Of a DNA stretch of 64,000 nt, positions 41,280 through 51,935 are shown in pieces. Position numbers and translations under genes: made by a program. The notes beneath the pieces are model-generated. The model made no database searches. It saw only the letters and a list, made by a program, of their open reading frames with translations, and was not told the origin of the DNA. This DNA is from Aurantiochytrium sp. KH105 (lineage: Eukaryota > Sar > Bigyra > Thraustochytrida > Thraustochytriidae), in contig BGKB01000007.1 in the NCBI GenBank assembly GCA_003116975.1, positions 1 to 64,000 of the forward strand, read 5' to 3'. How positions within the stretch are numbered: the stretch's first letter is position 1; each line of letters starts with the position of its first letter.

Positions 41280-42275
41280 TTACTGATCGGTGCGCTGCAT
41301 CCACTTGATTTGCTCAGCAGAAATGGGGTCGTGTGCGGCATCGTAGGGCTCAAAGTGAACCGAGTCGCCCTCGCCATAAGAAAGCTTGAGTTGTCCATCG
41401 ACGAGCTCGAGGTTCTGGATCGAAGTAATAACCTCTGCCACGCGCTCCTCGAGAGCAAGAACCTTGGGGGGTGGCATCATCTTGGTAGAGATGGCCGGGG
41501 AGCCTGTAGACTTGTGCGGCGCCTCGAGGGAAACCTCCGAGGAAATGGAGTTGGCGACCTTGGCCTGAACGCCGAGGTTGGCCTCGTTGGCAACAACCTT
41601 GATCACAACGGGCGGAAGCTCGTCCGTGTCTTCGCCGACGATGCTAGCCGCAGGCGCGACCCAGGCGCCGTGCACAGACTCGCGGGTCTGGGAAGAAGAA
41701 GGGCGCGACAGGTCCTCGGCAGAAGGCGCAGACTTGCGCTCGATAACGACCTTGGCCGGGCCCGTGCTGAAACCGACCGTCGGGTACAAAGGGCCAACGT
41801 TGATGACCTCGAACTCGTCGATCGAAAAGGCCTTGCCGAGGCCCTCGCCATTGACGGAAATGTAAACCTCGAGATCGTGGCGTTTGTTCTTGCGCTCGAC
41901 CATCTCGGCACGGAGGCCGACAACGTCGCCCTGCTTGAGCGACGGTCCAAAGCCCTGCGCCAGAAGACTGCTGCCGTCGCTGAGGTTACCGCCGTAAGAA
42001 AGTCCCTTGAAGCTCCATCCGGCACCAAAGTTCTTTTCGTCGGTAAGGCCGATGGAAACGGGCATGGACGCGCCCTCGGGTGCCTCCGCAATGGTAAATT
42101 CAAAGTACTGCGCGTCCGGCAGGCTGGGGGACAGGCCGCGGCCCTCCTTCCACATGGCGTTCATCCGCGTCGACTGCTTGGGCTTGGTCTCCACCCACGC
42201 CTCGTTGGCGCGTGCCTTGACGAGGCCCGTCTCCTCGCCCAGCCAGTACGACATGGTCGTCGTGAACGCCGACAT
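41280..42275 (-). CDS. SPRY-domain protein with META/HslJ-like C-terminus
   Basis: 331 residues, ATG at 42275. Residues ~40-195 look like a SPRY/B30.2 beta-sandwich: YFEFTIAEAPEGASMPVSIGL, GWSFKGLSYGG, GDVVGLRAEM, VYISVNGEGLGKAF and LYPTVGFSTG. SPRY domains bind peptides or scaffold complexes. From ~225 the end reads VVANEANLGVQAKVANSIS, then ISTKMMPPP, then LEERVAEVITSIQNLELVDGQLKLSY. It recalls the META/HslJ fold, where a TxMxC/P segment is followed by an acidic helix and an L-x-L strand. The META match is by eye only. No signal peptide. Function unknown. Confidence 0.6.
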   Translation of the reverse strand: MSAFTTTMSYWLGEETGLVKARANEAWVETKPKQSTRMNAMWKEGRGLSPSLPDAQYFEFTIAEAPEGASMPVSIGLTDEKNFGAGWSFKGLSYGGNLSDGSSLLAQGFGPSLKQGDVVGLRAEMVERKNKRHDLEVYISVNGEGLGKAFSIDEFEVINVGPLYPTVGFSTGPAKVVIERKSAPSAEDLSRPSSSQTRESVHGAWVAPAASIVGEDTDELPPVVIKVVANEANLGVQAKVANSISSEVSLEAPHKSTGSPAISTKMMPPPKVLALEERVAEVITSIQNLELVDGQLKLSYGEGDSVHFEPYDAAHDPISAEQIKWMQRTDQ

Positions 42276-44244
42276 CTCTGCGCCCTGCGCCGCGAGCGCT
42301 GCTCCGCTTGCCTCCGCTGCGCTGCCCTCGCGCTCGCTGGACTCCGTGCACCCCAGCTTGCGATGCGCTCAGCGTCCGCGCACAGCCGATCTTCGTTTGC
42401 ACGTCCTTCTTTCTCCGCCTTCGCGAGTGGTGGTGGTTGTCGCTTTGCCAAATCATAATCATTCGTAACTAATAGCCTACTGGAGACCGACCATTGAGAT
42501 AGTACGATGAGGTTTGAGTGGGCCTCGGAGCGAGCGCGTTTCGTCGTGTGTCGTGTGGGAGAAGCCTTCGTATTCTCTCTCTCCAGATTTTAATTTTAAC
42601 AAAAGAGAATCTTCAATCGCTCGTTCGTTTTGCACGCGATGGTATAACATTGTTCGCGAACGGGGCAAGAAAATCTTGGATCACATCACACTGCACCACT
42701 TCAAGCCTGCCAAAAACAATCAACAAAAGAGAAGAACAAAACTCATTGTAGCCGGGACTCGTCATTTATCGGATGTCGGTTGTAGGAGCAGACTCTGACT
42801 TCGTATACTGTGCTTTCACGAACGCAGGAATCGCATGATGACTTTTGAGGAAGAAGAAAAAGAAATTCATCAAGATAAAAAGGAAAGGATAGGTCGTAGA
42901 ATGCTAGACGCTTGTCGAGGTCCGACAAATCTTCGCTCTCTTCAAGCGGTCAAAAGAGTAAAGTTGTGATTGAGCCCGTCTTTATTGATCTATGATGATC
43001 ATTTTTGCAAAGATGCTGTTGGCAATGCCGACCTCAACTTATCGCAAACGAGAGCAGTCGCGAGTGGTGTCAACAAGTGTAGCTCCGTAAGAGTTTGGAG
43101 CGCATTAACAATTTCTCGCAGTATGACAATGTGACAACGTTCCTGCGAAATTCTCCTCCTTCAGGAGGCACTCGGCGGTCGAAAGAAACGCGAACTCTTT
43201 TGAGCGAAAGCTTTACAAAATGAAAGTCATCCCGCAGCGCTTCTTCTAGCTTTTAAAATTTGAAGCACCTCAACCACGTCATCTCGCGCGTTTTCACACC
43301 AAAAAAAGGAAAAAAAAAAAAGGATGATTATCCCACGTCATCACTGAGAAACGTCATCCCCGCCCCGACTTTTTCTCTCGACAAGGTATCCTGGTCCTCA
43401 TCAAATCATCATCTCCGTTCCCACTTCCCATGCGCACTTTCCACGCCAACATCCTCCCACACCCTCTCGCTCCTCCCTCGCGCATCTCACCCCATCCGCA
43501 TCAGCAGCAGCATCGGCTGCGGCGCGTCGCCGTCACGCATGACGACGGACAGTCTTCATCGCGCCGAAGAGACCGTCTTCGGCGAAACCCCTCGGCCCCG
43601 AATCCGGGCGCAAGCCCCAAAAATGGGTCCGACGACGCGGGCTTATCCTCCTTATCGGAGCTATCGCCGCTGCAGCTGCCGGGCCCCCAAAAAGCGCCTC
43701 CCCGGGGCACCCGATTCCCAGCCTCTCACAGCAGCGCGCGCAGCTCAGACGAGCATCGCGAGCCGAGCCCGAGCTGCGCCGCCGCGGACCGTCGCGAGGC
43801 GGGTCCGAGGCCGCCGCCGCCCGCCCGCCCGCCGCCCGCGCAAAGCCGCGCAAAGCCGCGCTGCGCAAAGCCGCGCCGGGCGTCTCGCGGCAAGCATCCC
43901 GCGACGCCAAGTGCGCCAACCACGCACGAGCAGCAGCTGCGCACGAGCTGCGCACGAGCTGCGCACGAGCTGCGTGCCCGCTCGCGCGCGGAGACGGAGC
44001 CCGCCCGCCGGCGCCGGCTGCGCGACGTGCCCTCGAGCCTGCTCTCGAGCCTGCCTGCGAGCCTGCCTGCGAGCCTGCTGCAGCAGTCGGCGCTCTTGTC
44101 GACGAGGCGACAGGCGTCTTCAGCATCGTGGGCGCGACCGTGAGCAGCGAGGAGCTTTAGCTCGAGCTCGAACCTGGGCTTGCATTCCTTTGCCTTGCGT
44201 TGCCTCACGCAGAGCAGCGCAACCTCTGCACGAGCACAAACACG
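42276..44244. other. Divergent gene-free region
   Basis: About 2 kb. The AT-rich core at 42560-43400 has no credible frame. The flanks are GC-rich leaders, with a GCGCACGAGCT repeat near 43937-43975 and a CTGCCTGCGAGC repeat near 44040-44075 just ahead of the pseudouridine synthase. Confidence 0.5.
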
Positions 44245-45975
44245 ATGATGTCCATCATGGGCGCGGCGGCCGGAAGGCCCGTGCGCTTTTTGAGGGTACA
44301 GCGCACGGAAACGCAGCGTGGGGTGCGCGCGCTGAGTGCGTGGTTCGACGAGAATGACAAGCATTGCATCGGGTGTGGCATCGCCGGCGGCGAGGTCTCC
44401 GTGGCGCCAAAGAAGCGGCGCGTGGCAATTTTCCACGGCTACGTGGGGTCCAACTACAAGGGAAGCCAGTTTAATATGCAGTACCCTGGCACCGTAGAGG
44501 AAACCCTGATGGAGGCGCTGTACCAGAGCGGCGGCATCAGCGGTGCCAACATGCGACGGCCATACAAACTCGGGTGGACCCGCAGCAGTCGCACAGACAA
44601 GGGAGCACACGCAGTGGGCAATGTCGTCGGTGGCGACATGCTCTTGCAAAGCGAAAACCCCTGGTTAGACGACCCTTACGGCCTCGAGTTGGCCAAGAGC
44701 ATCAACGCGCACCTCCCTGAGGACGTGCGTGTGTTCTCCGTCCAGCGCGTGACCAAGAGCTTCCAGGCACGGACCTTTTGCAAGTCCCGGACCTACCATT
44801 ATTACATGCCCGGATGGATCATCGGCATGGACGGGAGCTCAGGCGACGCTGCCAAGCTCGATTCCTTGCAGGAAATTCTCAAGAAGTTCATTGGCAATCG
44901 CGCCTTTCACAATTTCACCAAACGATCTTTCTACCAGTATCGGCATGGCCACCGCCGAGGCTGGCGACGTGCACGCTCGAGGCTGGCAGAGAATCAGGGT
45001 GACTTGCGCTCGGACGTTGATTCCAAAGGGTACGGGGATTACGAAGACTTTGAACGACCGAACGTAGACCAGCAAAGTCGCAAGTACCGCGTCCACAATC
45101 GACACGACGCAGACTACTTTTATGAGGGGTCGAGGAATAGGCAACGGGGACGTTACAATGACGATGACGATGATGACTATGACGACGGAAGCGACGATGA
45201 TGACGATGATGATGCGCATGTATCCGGTGCCAACGCAGGGACGGACGGCGATGCTCACGCATCATCGCACGAAAACCGCAACAAGCTCTCTTCGCTTCGC
45301 TGGCTCGACACGCAGTCGTCGTCGGACCAGGTCACCTCAGCACACTACCGCCACGTGGAGAGTTTCAAGGTGAACGCAGTCCATCTGTCCCCAGAGGACC
45401 CTCCGGCGATTCGATTCGAAATCACAGCCAACTCCTTCATGATCAACCAGATTCGGCACCTCATTGGCACGGCCATCTGCATGACGCGGATTGGCGCGCC
45501 GCCAGTCTTTGCCGAGGTGCTCATGGCCCCGCCCGTGCGTATCCGCTTCCCCGCGGTGCCCTCTGAAACCCTTGTCCTTGCCAAGACGGCTTTCAATCCG
45601 CTGCGTCCCAGCGACCACGCGAGTAACCGCCTTCGTTTCGATGTTGTCGAGCAACAGACGAATGAGTTTTACCGAACCCAGGTCAACAAGGTTCTTAGGA
45701 GCCACGTCAATTCTCCGGCGCTCTGGCAGAGCTTCATCGGGCTCTTTGACTCTGTTTACGCACCCAACTTTGGCCCAGAGATCATCGAAAACTCACTAGC
45801 GCGCTATCGGGAGTGGCGCTCGCGACGGAACCACGAGGTTCCCGAGTTTCTCGCCAAGCACTCGCGTCCCGTCGCGACTGAAGAGCAGCAGGGTTCCGCG
45901 CGGTCGAGTCCAGCTGATGATGGCGACTTTGATCGCGATCTGCCCCGCTCTGCATCATCATCGGCAAGATTTTGA
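44245..45975 (+). CDS. tRNA pseudouridine synthase, TruA/PUS1 family
   Basis: 576 residues from ATG at 44245. The first ~40 residues (MMSIMGAAAGRPVRFLRVQR) are basic and hydroxylated with few acids, as in a mitochondrial presequence. The TruA fold begins with RVAIFHGYVGSNYKGSQ. The catalytic motif is RSSRTDKGAHA with Asp118. Further family segments are FQARTFCKSRTYHYYMP, FHNFTKR and SFMINQIRHLIGTAI. It isomerises uridine in RNA, usually tRNA, and Pus1-type enzymes also act on mRNA and snRNA. Residues ~230-385 are an insertion with RGWRR, a run of more than ten Asp around 300-330, and Ser/His-rich linkers, absent from typical members. Single exon. Confidence 0.85.
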   Translation: MMSIMGAAAGRPVRFLRVQRTETQRGVRALSAWFDENDKHCIGCGIAGGEVSVAPKKRRVAIFHGYVGSNYKGSQFNMQYPGTVEETLMEALYQSGGISGANMRRPYKLGWTRSSRTDKGAHAVGNVVGGDMLLQSENPWLDDPYGLELAKSINAHLPEDVRVFSVQRVTKSFQARTFCKSRTYHYYMPGWIIGMDGSSGDAAKLDSLQEILKKFIGNRAFHNFTKRSFYQYRHGHRRGWRRARSRLAENQGDLRSDVDSKGYGDYEDFERPNVDQQSRKYRVHNRHDADYFYEGSRNRQRGRYNDDDDDDYDDGSDDDDDDDAHVSGANAGTDGDAHASSHENRNKLSSLRWLDTQSSSDQVTSAHYRHVESFKVNAVHLSPEDPPAIRFEITANSFMINQIRHLIGTAICMTRIGAPPVFAEVLMAPPVRIRFPAVPSETLVLAKTAFNPLRPSDHASNRLRFDVVEQQTNEFYRTQVNKVLRSHVNSPALWQSFIGLFDSVYAPNFGPEIIENSLARYREWRSRRNHEVPEFLAKHSRPVATEEQQGSARSSPADDGDFDRDLPRSASSSARF

Positions 45976-47006
45976 AGTGTGCTGCAAAACAGCCCTCCCT
46001 ATGGCCATGTCCACGTGGTCGTTCTCGCGATGAAGTCGCTCGGAGGCTTACGCCATCGAGCGACTCGCCGCTCGCCAGGCTGTCTGTTGTGACCGTTCGT
46101 TTTGGCCTGACCTCGAGCAACTAGGTGCCCGAATAGCGTGCGTGCCGACGAGCGTACATTTCGCCAGCCCCTGTACCACTTCATTTCTCCGCGTGCGATC
46201 ATCCAACTATCTCACTCTTTTCACTTTTTTGGGGGGGTTGCAGTCACCGTAAACCTTGCAAGCCGTTCACTTGTTGGATCAAGGGCCTAACAATAAATGA
46301 TTTATCGTGCTGACACACGTCGTCGTTCTTCGTTTTCCCGTGCGGCCTGTCGCTGCCGCGCAAGTGGGTCGAAACGTCTGCCTCCATGCACTTGCAGCAA
46401 GCCAGCTGGCTAGCCAGCTAGCTAGGTCTTTGTGGATGATGGGCTAGTACCTTTCTTGGCGTGAATGATCTGCCATGGCTGCGCTGCACGCCATCCTCTT
46501 ACTCCTCTCTTTGCAAGTCGCGACGGAAGTGCGTCGTCTCTGTTTGCCCCGACCCGCGCGGTGTTTTCGCCTTATCACTGCAACCCGTATCCGGGTCATA
46601 CCAGAAGCATTTTGTAGGCCAATCTATCTCTTCTCTTCTCAGCTCTGCGTCGCCTCGCCTCTCGCGTCGCACGATCCTTGCGCCCCGCCAGAAGCTTCAT
46701 GGGAGCGAGGTCCCGCCCAGACTCGGAGGCTCGACAGGCCGAGGCCTCGCCTGCGGCCAGCTTTTACTGCTACAGTCTAACTGTCACGACGTCGAGGGAA
46801 AAAACCCGCGATGGAAAAAATCGCGCCGCGTCCCTTTGGGCGTCCAGACGAGAAACGAGAGGCGCGCAAGCCGAGTCTGCGAAGCCAATCGCGAGTCGAG
46901 CCGAGCCGAGCCGAGCTCAGCCCAGCCAAGCCAAGTCCCGCGCCGCCGAGCTGCGTTGCAGCCCCTGTCTGCGGCACCGCGTGTTGAGTTGTGGCTTCGT
47001 GCCAGG
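45976..47006. other. Intergenic region and leader
   Basis: Tandem arrangement of two plus-strand genes. The T/G-rich part at 46228-46250 includes a run of eight G. The last ~400 bp stay open in frame with the next gene but hold no ATG that gives better composition. GCCGA repeats occur at 46897-46920. Confidence 0.5.
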
Positions 47007-48806
47007 ATGGCGCCGATCCGGGCGAACTCGACGAGGGTCGTGGCGGGTCATCCGTACGCCTGCGCGACGCCACCGCCGCAAGGAACATATGAAGAGGACG
47101 CGGAGGGGCGCAAGATGAAGCAACAGTCGCTGAGCCCGACGCTTAAGCAGGCACAGGCACAGTCACAAACACAGTATACTCCAAAGACTGACGAGATGAC
47201 CCGCAAGGAAATGGAAAAGGAAAAGGCTGCGGCGCCCCAGCCGCCCAAATTCGTCGTCGGCGACGTCGTTCACGTTGAGTCTCGAACCTGGCCCGGCATC
47301 AACAAGCCTGGTGGCGTGGGCAAAATCACGCGGTGCAATATGGATGGATCCTTTGCAATCAGCTACGTGCTGGGCGGCAGCGAAAAGCGCGTCCATCCAC
47401 AGTACATGCACAGCTCGGCGGATATTCTCTTTCAGGCACAACGTCCCGTTAAGGAACGCGACTTTTACGCCGATTACCAGCAGCAGCCAGCGCGCCGCAG
47501 GCCTGAGGAGGACGGAGCTAGCGTGGCCAGCGGCGACTCTGCTTCGACTCTTCGCACAGTGCTCTCCCGCAAAGGCAGCACCTCACCAAAGCGCGTTCGA
47601 ATCATCTCTTCTACTCCACCTGCTCATGGTACGCCCTCACCGAAGGCGTATCGCCCCACGACACCGACGCGGCGTCAGCAGCAGCACCATGACGCTGCCC
47701 AGAGTCAGTCACAGGCTCAGGCCCGGGCGCCGAAATTGAGCACGAAAATGACCCCCAAGGCACAACAAAAGCCTGCCCCAACGGAGCTGACCGTGCCGTC
47801 AACGCCCCCGCACGTTCAAAGTGCGTCTTCGGATGTTCGAGCAGCATACCGGGCATCAACCCCGCCGCCTCCTTCGATGCGCACCAAGGAACAACATCAA
47901 AAGCAGGCTCACGCAACGCCGCCGAGGCCTGGAGCAGCTGCTCCCAGCCCTGACACGCCAACTTCCACGACCGGATCGGTCGTGTCTCAACAGCAAGAAA
48001 AGAAGGAAGTGGCCGTGCCAAGGCGCGACCCACCAAAGCGCAAACTTGAGACGTCGCCTTCGAGATCGAGTTCTCCTGTGCTTTCCACCGCTAACCATGA
48101 CCTTGACTCAAAAAAGAAGAAAATCAAGGTGGCAAAGAAGCAGCAAGAGCAGCAGCAGCAGCAAGTGTCAAAGGTGGAGACCGAGAGGCCTCTGAAGCAA
48201 GCGCGCACCACGGAAAGCCTAAAGCAAATTCGTAGTGCTCGCCATGAGCCGCCACAGACTGTGGAAAAGGTTGTGGAACAGGTCGTCCGAGACGCAAGCC
48301 GCGACTCGCTGACTCGGGATTCTACTGTCCTTGGCCCGAGACGCGTGCGTTCAACCACAGCACGGGGCGGCCCGGCCTCACTTGTTGCGCAAATTCAGCT
48401 GCAAAATATGGAACGCATGGACCTTGCTCGCAAGTTTGAGGTCGAGCACAGCCAAACGCACAAAGTCCTCGTGGACGCGCTACATCAGCAATCTTCGCGC
48501 GATAACGCCACGTCCAAGACGCGACTCGAAGAGCTCTGTCTCCGCGTGAACCGGTTCTGGCGGCCTATCATTCCGGCAGGCACACTTGATCCGCGTATTC
48601 GTAAGCAGTTGTATCTGCACACGAGCAACAATTTTCGGCGCCTACGCAACAAGATGCTCGAGCGTCAAGCTATGGAGGCGAGTATTCTTCGTAGCAAGCA
48701 AATCCGCGAGCTCGTCGCGCTAGGATACGAGCTGACCCGGGAGCACATCGAACAGTATGACATGTGTCCTCTTGTGAAGGTCGAATACAAGTATGGCCGC
48801 GACTGA
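47007..48806 (+). CDS. Tudor-like (WPGINKPGG) chromatin-type protein
   Basis: 599 residues from MAPIRANSTRVV. Residues ~84-145 form a compact beta domain: VGDVVHVESRTWPGINKPGGVGKI, then ISYVLGGSEKRVHPQYM. The phrase WPGINKPGG occurs in protist chromatin proteins with Tudor/PWWP-like folds. That assignment is from memory of the motif. Residues ~150-420 are disordered and rich in Ser, Pro, Gln and Lys, with several basic patches (KRKLETSPSRSSS, KKKKIKVAKK) that could be nuclear signals. The last ~150 residues form a helical domain (LVAQIQLQNMERMDLARKFEVEH, then FRRLRNKMLERQAMEASILRSKQIRELVALGYELT) that I do not recognise. Nuclear reader or scaffold is the best guess. Confidence 0.6.
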   Translation: MAPIRANSTRVVAGHPYACATPPPQGTYEEDAEGRKMKQQSLSPTLKQAQAQSQTQYTPKTDEMTRKEMEKEKAAAPQPPKFVVGDVVHVESRTWPGINKPGGVGKITRCNMDGSFAISYVLGGSEKRVHPQYMHSSADILFQAQRPVKERDFYADYQQQPARRRPEEDGASVASGDSASTLRTVLSRKGSTSPKRVRIISSTPPAHGTPSPKAYRPTTPTRRQQQHHDAAQSQSQAQARAPKLSTKMTPKAQQKPAPTELTVPSTPPHVQSASSDVRAAYRASTPPPPSMRTKEQHQKQAHATPPRPGAAAPSPDTPTSTTGSVVSQQQEKKEVAVPRRDPPKRKLETSPSRSSSPVLSTANHDLDSKKKKIKVAKKQQEQQQQQVSKVETERPLKQARTTESLKQIRSARHEPPQTVEKVVEQVVRDASRDSLTRDSTVLGPRRVRSTTARGGPASLVAQIQLQNMERMDLARKFEVEHSQTHKVLVDALHQQSSRDNATSKTRLEELCLRVNRFWRPIIPAGTLDPRIRKQLYLHTSNNFRRLRNKMLERQAMEASILRSKQIRELVALGYELTREHIEQYDMCPLVKVEYKYGRD

Positions 48807-49473
48807 TGAGCTGCATGCATGACCTGAGCCGTTTGAGCGAGGACCCAACCATTTTAAAATTACTCATGTAGTCGGATCACACCACCCCCAAAAGTAAAAT
48901 GATGTTACTTCCTGCTCTGCTCTGCTCTGTCTGTAAAGAAAGTTCTGTATACATGAGCGACGCCTCCAAAACCCTTTTTCCACTTCGAGAAAAGGAATGA
49001 CATCTGGACAAGCGAGCTGGAAGGGAGCAAGCACCCTCGACGTGAGCAAACTTTAGCAAGGAAGCTGAAAACGACATCACACACCGATAAATCTTGCTTG
49101 CGATATACTCCGGTCATTCAAATCTGATTTGGACAAGCTAACAAACAAGCACTGGCAACCAAGCAAAAGCGAACACAAAAAAGAAAGGAAACTGATCAGC
49201 GCGCGCAAGAATATGGTAATACTAACTGATACGCTGATGGAAATGCATGCATGCTTCGTAGCAAGAGTTGTGCCGTGCCAGCAAGGCTCTCGCTGCGCGA
49301 ACATCGCCTGGTAAATGAGAAAGAATCGAGTTGACACCGGCACACAGACACAGCCCAGATACTCTACACTGCCATCCTAGGAAGGAGGAAGAAAGAAGAG
49401 CTGCTTGGGCCGTACATGCGTCCGTGGCCTGTGCTTGCTCGATTTGAAAAGAAAATTACGTACAGCTCATCGG
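48807..49473. other. Convergent intergenic region
   Basis: 667 bp between the Tudor-like and phosphatase stops, fairly AT-rich. No frame with domain or consistent composition. Confidence 0.5.
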
Positions 49474-50640
49474 TCAGGAGGACGGTGATCCGAGCTTTGC
49501 GCGATAAATGTCGGCGTCATCCATCCCTGCAAAAGACTCCAGCGAAGTTCTGGCATCCGCCTCGGTAGCGTCGGAGAGCGAGGTTCCGAAGAGCGCGAAA
49601 TAAATTACCTGATACACCATGGCGTACTGCTCAAAGGTAAATACCATACCAGGCCGATGGTTGCGCAACTGCTTGAAAACGTCAAGGATATCCAATGTCG
49701 CAGGCTCAGAGGGCGCCTCCCTGACACGCTCTGCAATCCAGGCAAGGATGGCATCGATGGCAATGTAGGTCCCTGTGCGCCCGATGCCAGCGCTGCAATG
49801 GGTAACAATCGGGGTTGGTCCTGAGCCGCCAGACTGCTCCGCACCGCCCGTACCCGCGGAGGACGCCTCTTCAGACTCTGCGCAAGACTGTGCGGTATAC
49901 TTGCGAACAATGGCGTGCAGGTGCAGATAAGGCTCGAGGTCCTTGACGCAGCCAAAGTCGGGCCATTTCGTATAGTGGACATGGTACACGGTTCGCGGCG
50001 GGGCCGAGGAAGCGAGCGACTTGAGAGAGAGCTTTCGGACCGAGATGCCTTGGTCAAAGTCGCTTTCATTGAGCATGAGACATCGAACTTCAAAGGTGTC
50101 GCAGACTTGCACGTCGTCTTGCTCGAGAGGAAGGTAACGTTCTGCTTTTACCCGTGAGCGACCGTGGGCCTGCTCCACCCATGGGGTGAGCATGAGCACC
50201 AAGGGCGCGCGATTTTCCCAGATCATGCGCCAAAAGGCGTCAAAGGTGTGCTCGAGCGGCGCCTGCGCGGCAATGTACTGGACGTCTGGCAACCCTTGCA
50301 GGCGGACCCAGCTTGCATTGATGTAATCATGTTCTGACTGTGTGGCAAGTTTGACTCGGGTGTCCTCGAGGCAGACAATGTCTGCATACCGGTTGCACGC
50401 GCGAATATGGGGCACGGTCTTGGTGAGTCGCTCGCGATACCCGGGGGCACAGAGCACCTCGCTTCGAGCGTCCATGAATTCTTTTTGAAAGCCGGTCTCT
50501 GAAGCCGCGAGCACTCGCGCGTGGGCGCCAAATTCGTCCACTTTGACCACTTTCCGAACCTGCTCCGTCGGAGGCAAAAGGCCAAGCGTCACGGAGGGGC
50601 TTTCTGCCGCTGCTGCACGGTGGCTGCCATTTTCGGTCAT
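49474..50640 (-). CDS. Classical protein tyrosine phosphatase
   Basis: 388 residues from MTENGSHRAAAA (ATG at 50640). The PTP domain fills residues ~45-360: NRYADIVCLEDTRV, then DYINASWV, then YIAAQAPLEHTFDAFWRMIWE, the WPD loop WPDFG (His is usual after Asp), the signature VTHCSAGIGRTG with Cys282 and Arg288, and a late QLRNHRPGMV Q-loop region. It removes phosphate from Tyr in proteins. The KNRY-type pTyr loop has lost its Lys (CNRYAD), which may loosen selectivity. A Ser/Gly-rich insert precedes the signature. No membrane segment, so cytosolic or nuclear. The frame stays open far upstream but without support. Confidence 0.9.
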   Translation of the reverse strand: MTENGSHRAAAAESPSVTLGLLPPTEQVRKVVKVDEFGAHARVLAASETGFQKEFMDARSEVLCAPGYRERLTKTVPHIRACNRYADIVCLEDTRVKLATQSEHDYINASWVRLQGLPDVQYIAAQAPLEHTFDAFWRMIWENRAPLVLMLTPWVEQAHGRSRVKAERYLPLEQDDVQVCDTFEVRCLMLNESDFDQGISVRKLSLKSLASSAPPRTVYHVHYTKWPDFGCVKDLEPYLHLHAIVRKYTAQSCAESEEASSAGTGGAEQSGGSGPTPIVTHCSAGIGRTGTYIAIDAILAWIAERVREAPSEPATLDILDVFKQLRNHRPGMVFTFEQYAMVYQVIYFALFGTSLSDATEADARTSLESFAGMDDADIYRAKLGSPSS

Positions 50641-51935
50641 GATCACGGGTTGGGAGATCCGAGCTCTGTCCGACTTACGTGAGGCGGCAGGAGCGGTCGC
50701 GGCGGTGGTGTTCGCGGCGGCGACGCCGGCGTCCTCGGCGTTCGCGGCTTTCGCGTCGCTGGCGGCTCGTTGTGGACTCGCGCGCCGCGGCGCCTTTTGC
50801 GCATGCCGCGCGCTGCGCTTCCCGGCTGCGTTCCCCGTCTTTGCAGACGCCCCGCGCGCGTGCGGGGCCGCCGCTGCGCAGCTGCCTCTTCCTCCCGCGC
50901 CCCCCTCGTCTCTCCGCCTCCCTCGCGCGCGCAGACGCCCGCGTCTCCGCGCTCTCGCCCGCACGCTCGCGCTCTCCGTCTCGGACTTGCCGCCGTCGCG
51001 CCCGTCCAACCTTGGAGAAAGAAGGAGCGCTGAGGGTGCGGAACAGGATCCTGCAACTGCGCAATGGCAGCCTGCAAGTCGAACTTTCCTCTCGGCAAGT
51101 GGCCCATTCCCCTCGCCAAGTGGACGCTGGCGCGCCACGGCAGCCGCCACCTCGCGATCCAGAGCCTGGATTTCCGGGTGACGAGGATAGCTTTTTCCCG
51201 GATATCCGGGCGATTCCCGCGCCGCGTGAAAGCGAAGGGGCGAGGCTTCTCCGTGCCGCGCGCTCGTCACCGCGGTGCAGCTGTCGCGGCTCTGCATGTT
51301 CCTGAGCAACGAGATCAATATTCGAAAGAGATGCAGCGCCTTGGCTGTCTGCATCTGTCTGCTGACAGTCCACAATGATGATCACGATGATGATGAAGTT
51401 CGTGTCGCGAGAGGCGTTCTCGAGCGCACTGCTGCGCCCAGAACAATCGTTCACTTGCAAGCCGAAAGTCCGACTTGTGACCGGGGCGGCGCGACTTGGA
51501 CATTCCTCTTTTGCGCACTTGCGCAGCCTGCAAGAGTCGAGACGGTCAAGGCGCCCGGCTACGAGAGACACGGACAGAGAGCGAGGCGAGGCAAAAAAAA
51601 AACAAGCCAAGCCTCGGGCCAGCGCGGGAGGGAGCCTGACGACGGCGCAGCGAGCACGGCGCGGCGCGGCGCAGGGCAGGGCAGCGCGGAGCGGGTCCCG
51701 AGGAGAGGCAGGCAGGCAGGCAGGCAGGCACGCCCCACGCTCCCCGCGGGGCGTGCGAGCCTAGTTGGCTTGCTTTGCCTAGCTCGGCCTTGCTTGGCTC
51801 CGCCCTGCTCCTTCGACTATCATACGGACGCCGAGGCGGAGGGTCTCGCTCGCGCAAGAGAAGGGCCCTGCGCGCGGCCGCGCAAGGCGGATTGAGGAGG
51901 CAGCAGAGGCGGCGGCGGCGACGACTGTGGCCGCC
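50641..51935. other. Divergent region between the phosphatase and AFF-like genes
   Basis: 1.3 kb, very GC-rich for its first 450 bp. A GTAAGT donor lies at 50679-50674 on the minus strand, 34 bp upstream of the phosphatase ATG. A (GGCA)n tract occurs at 51708-51732 and GCGGC words at 51659-51690. No gene is supported. Confidence 0.45.
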
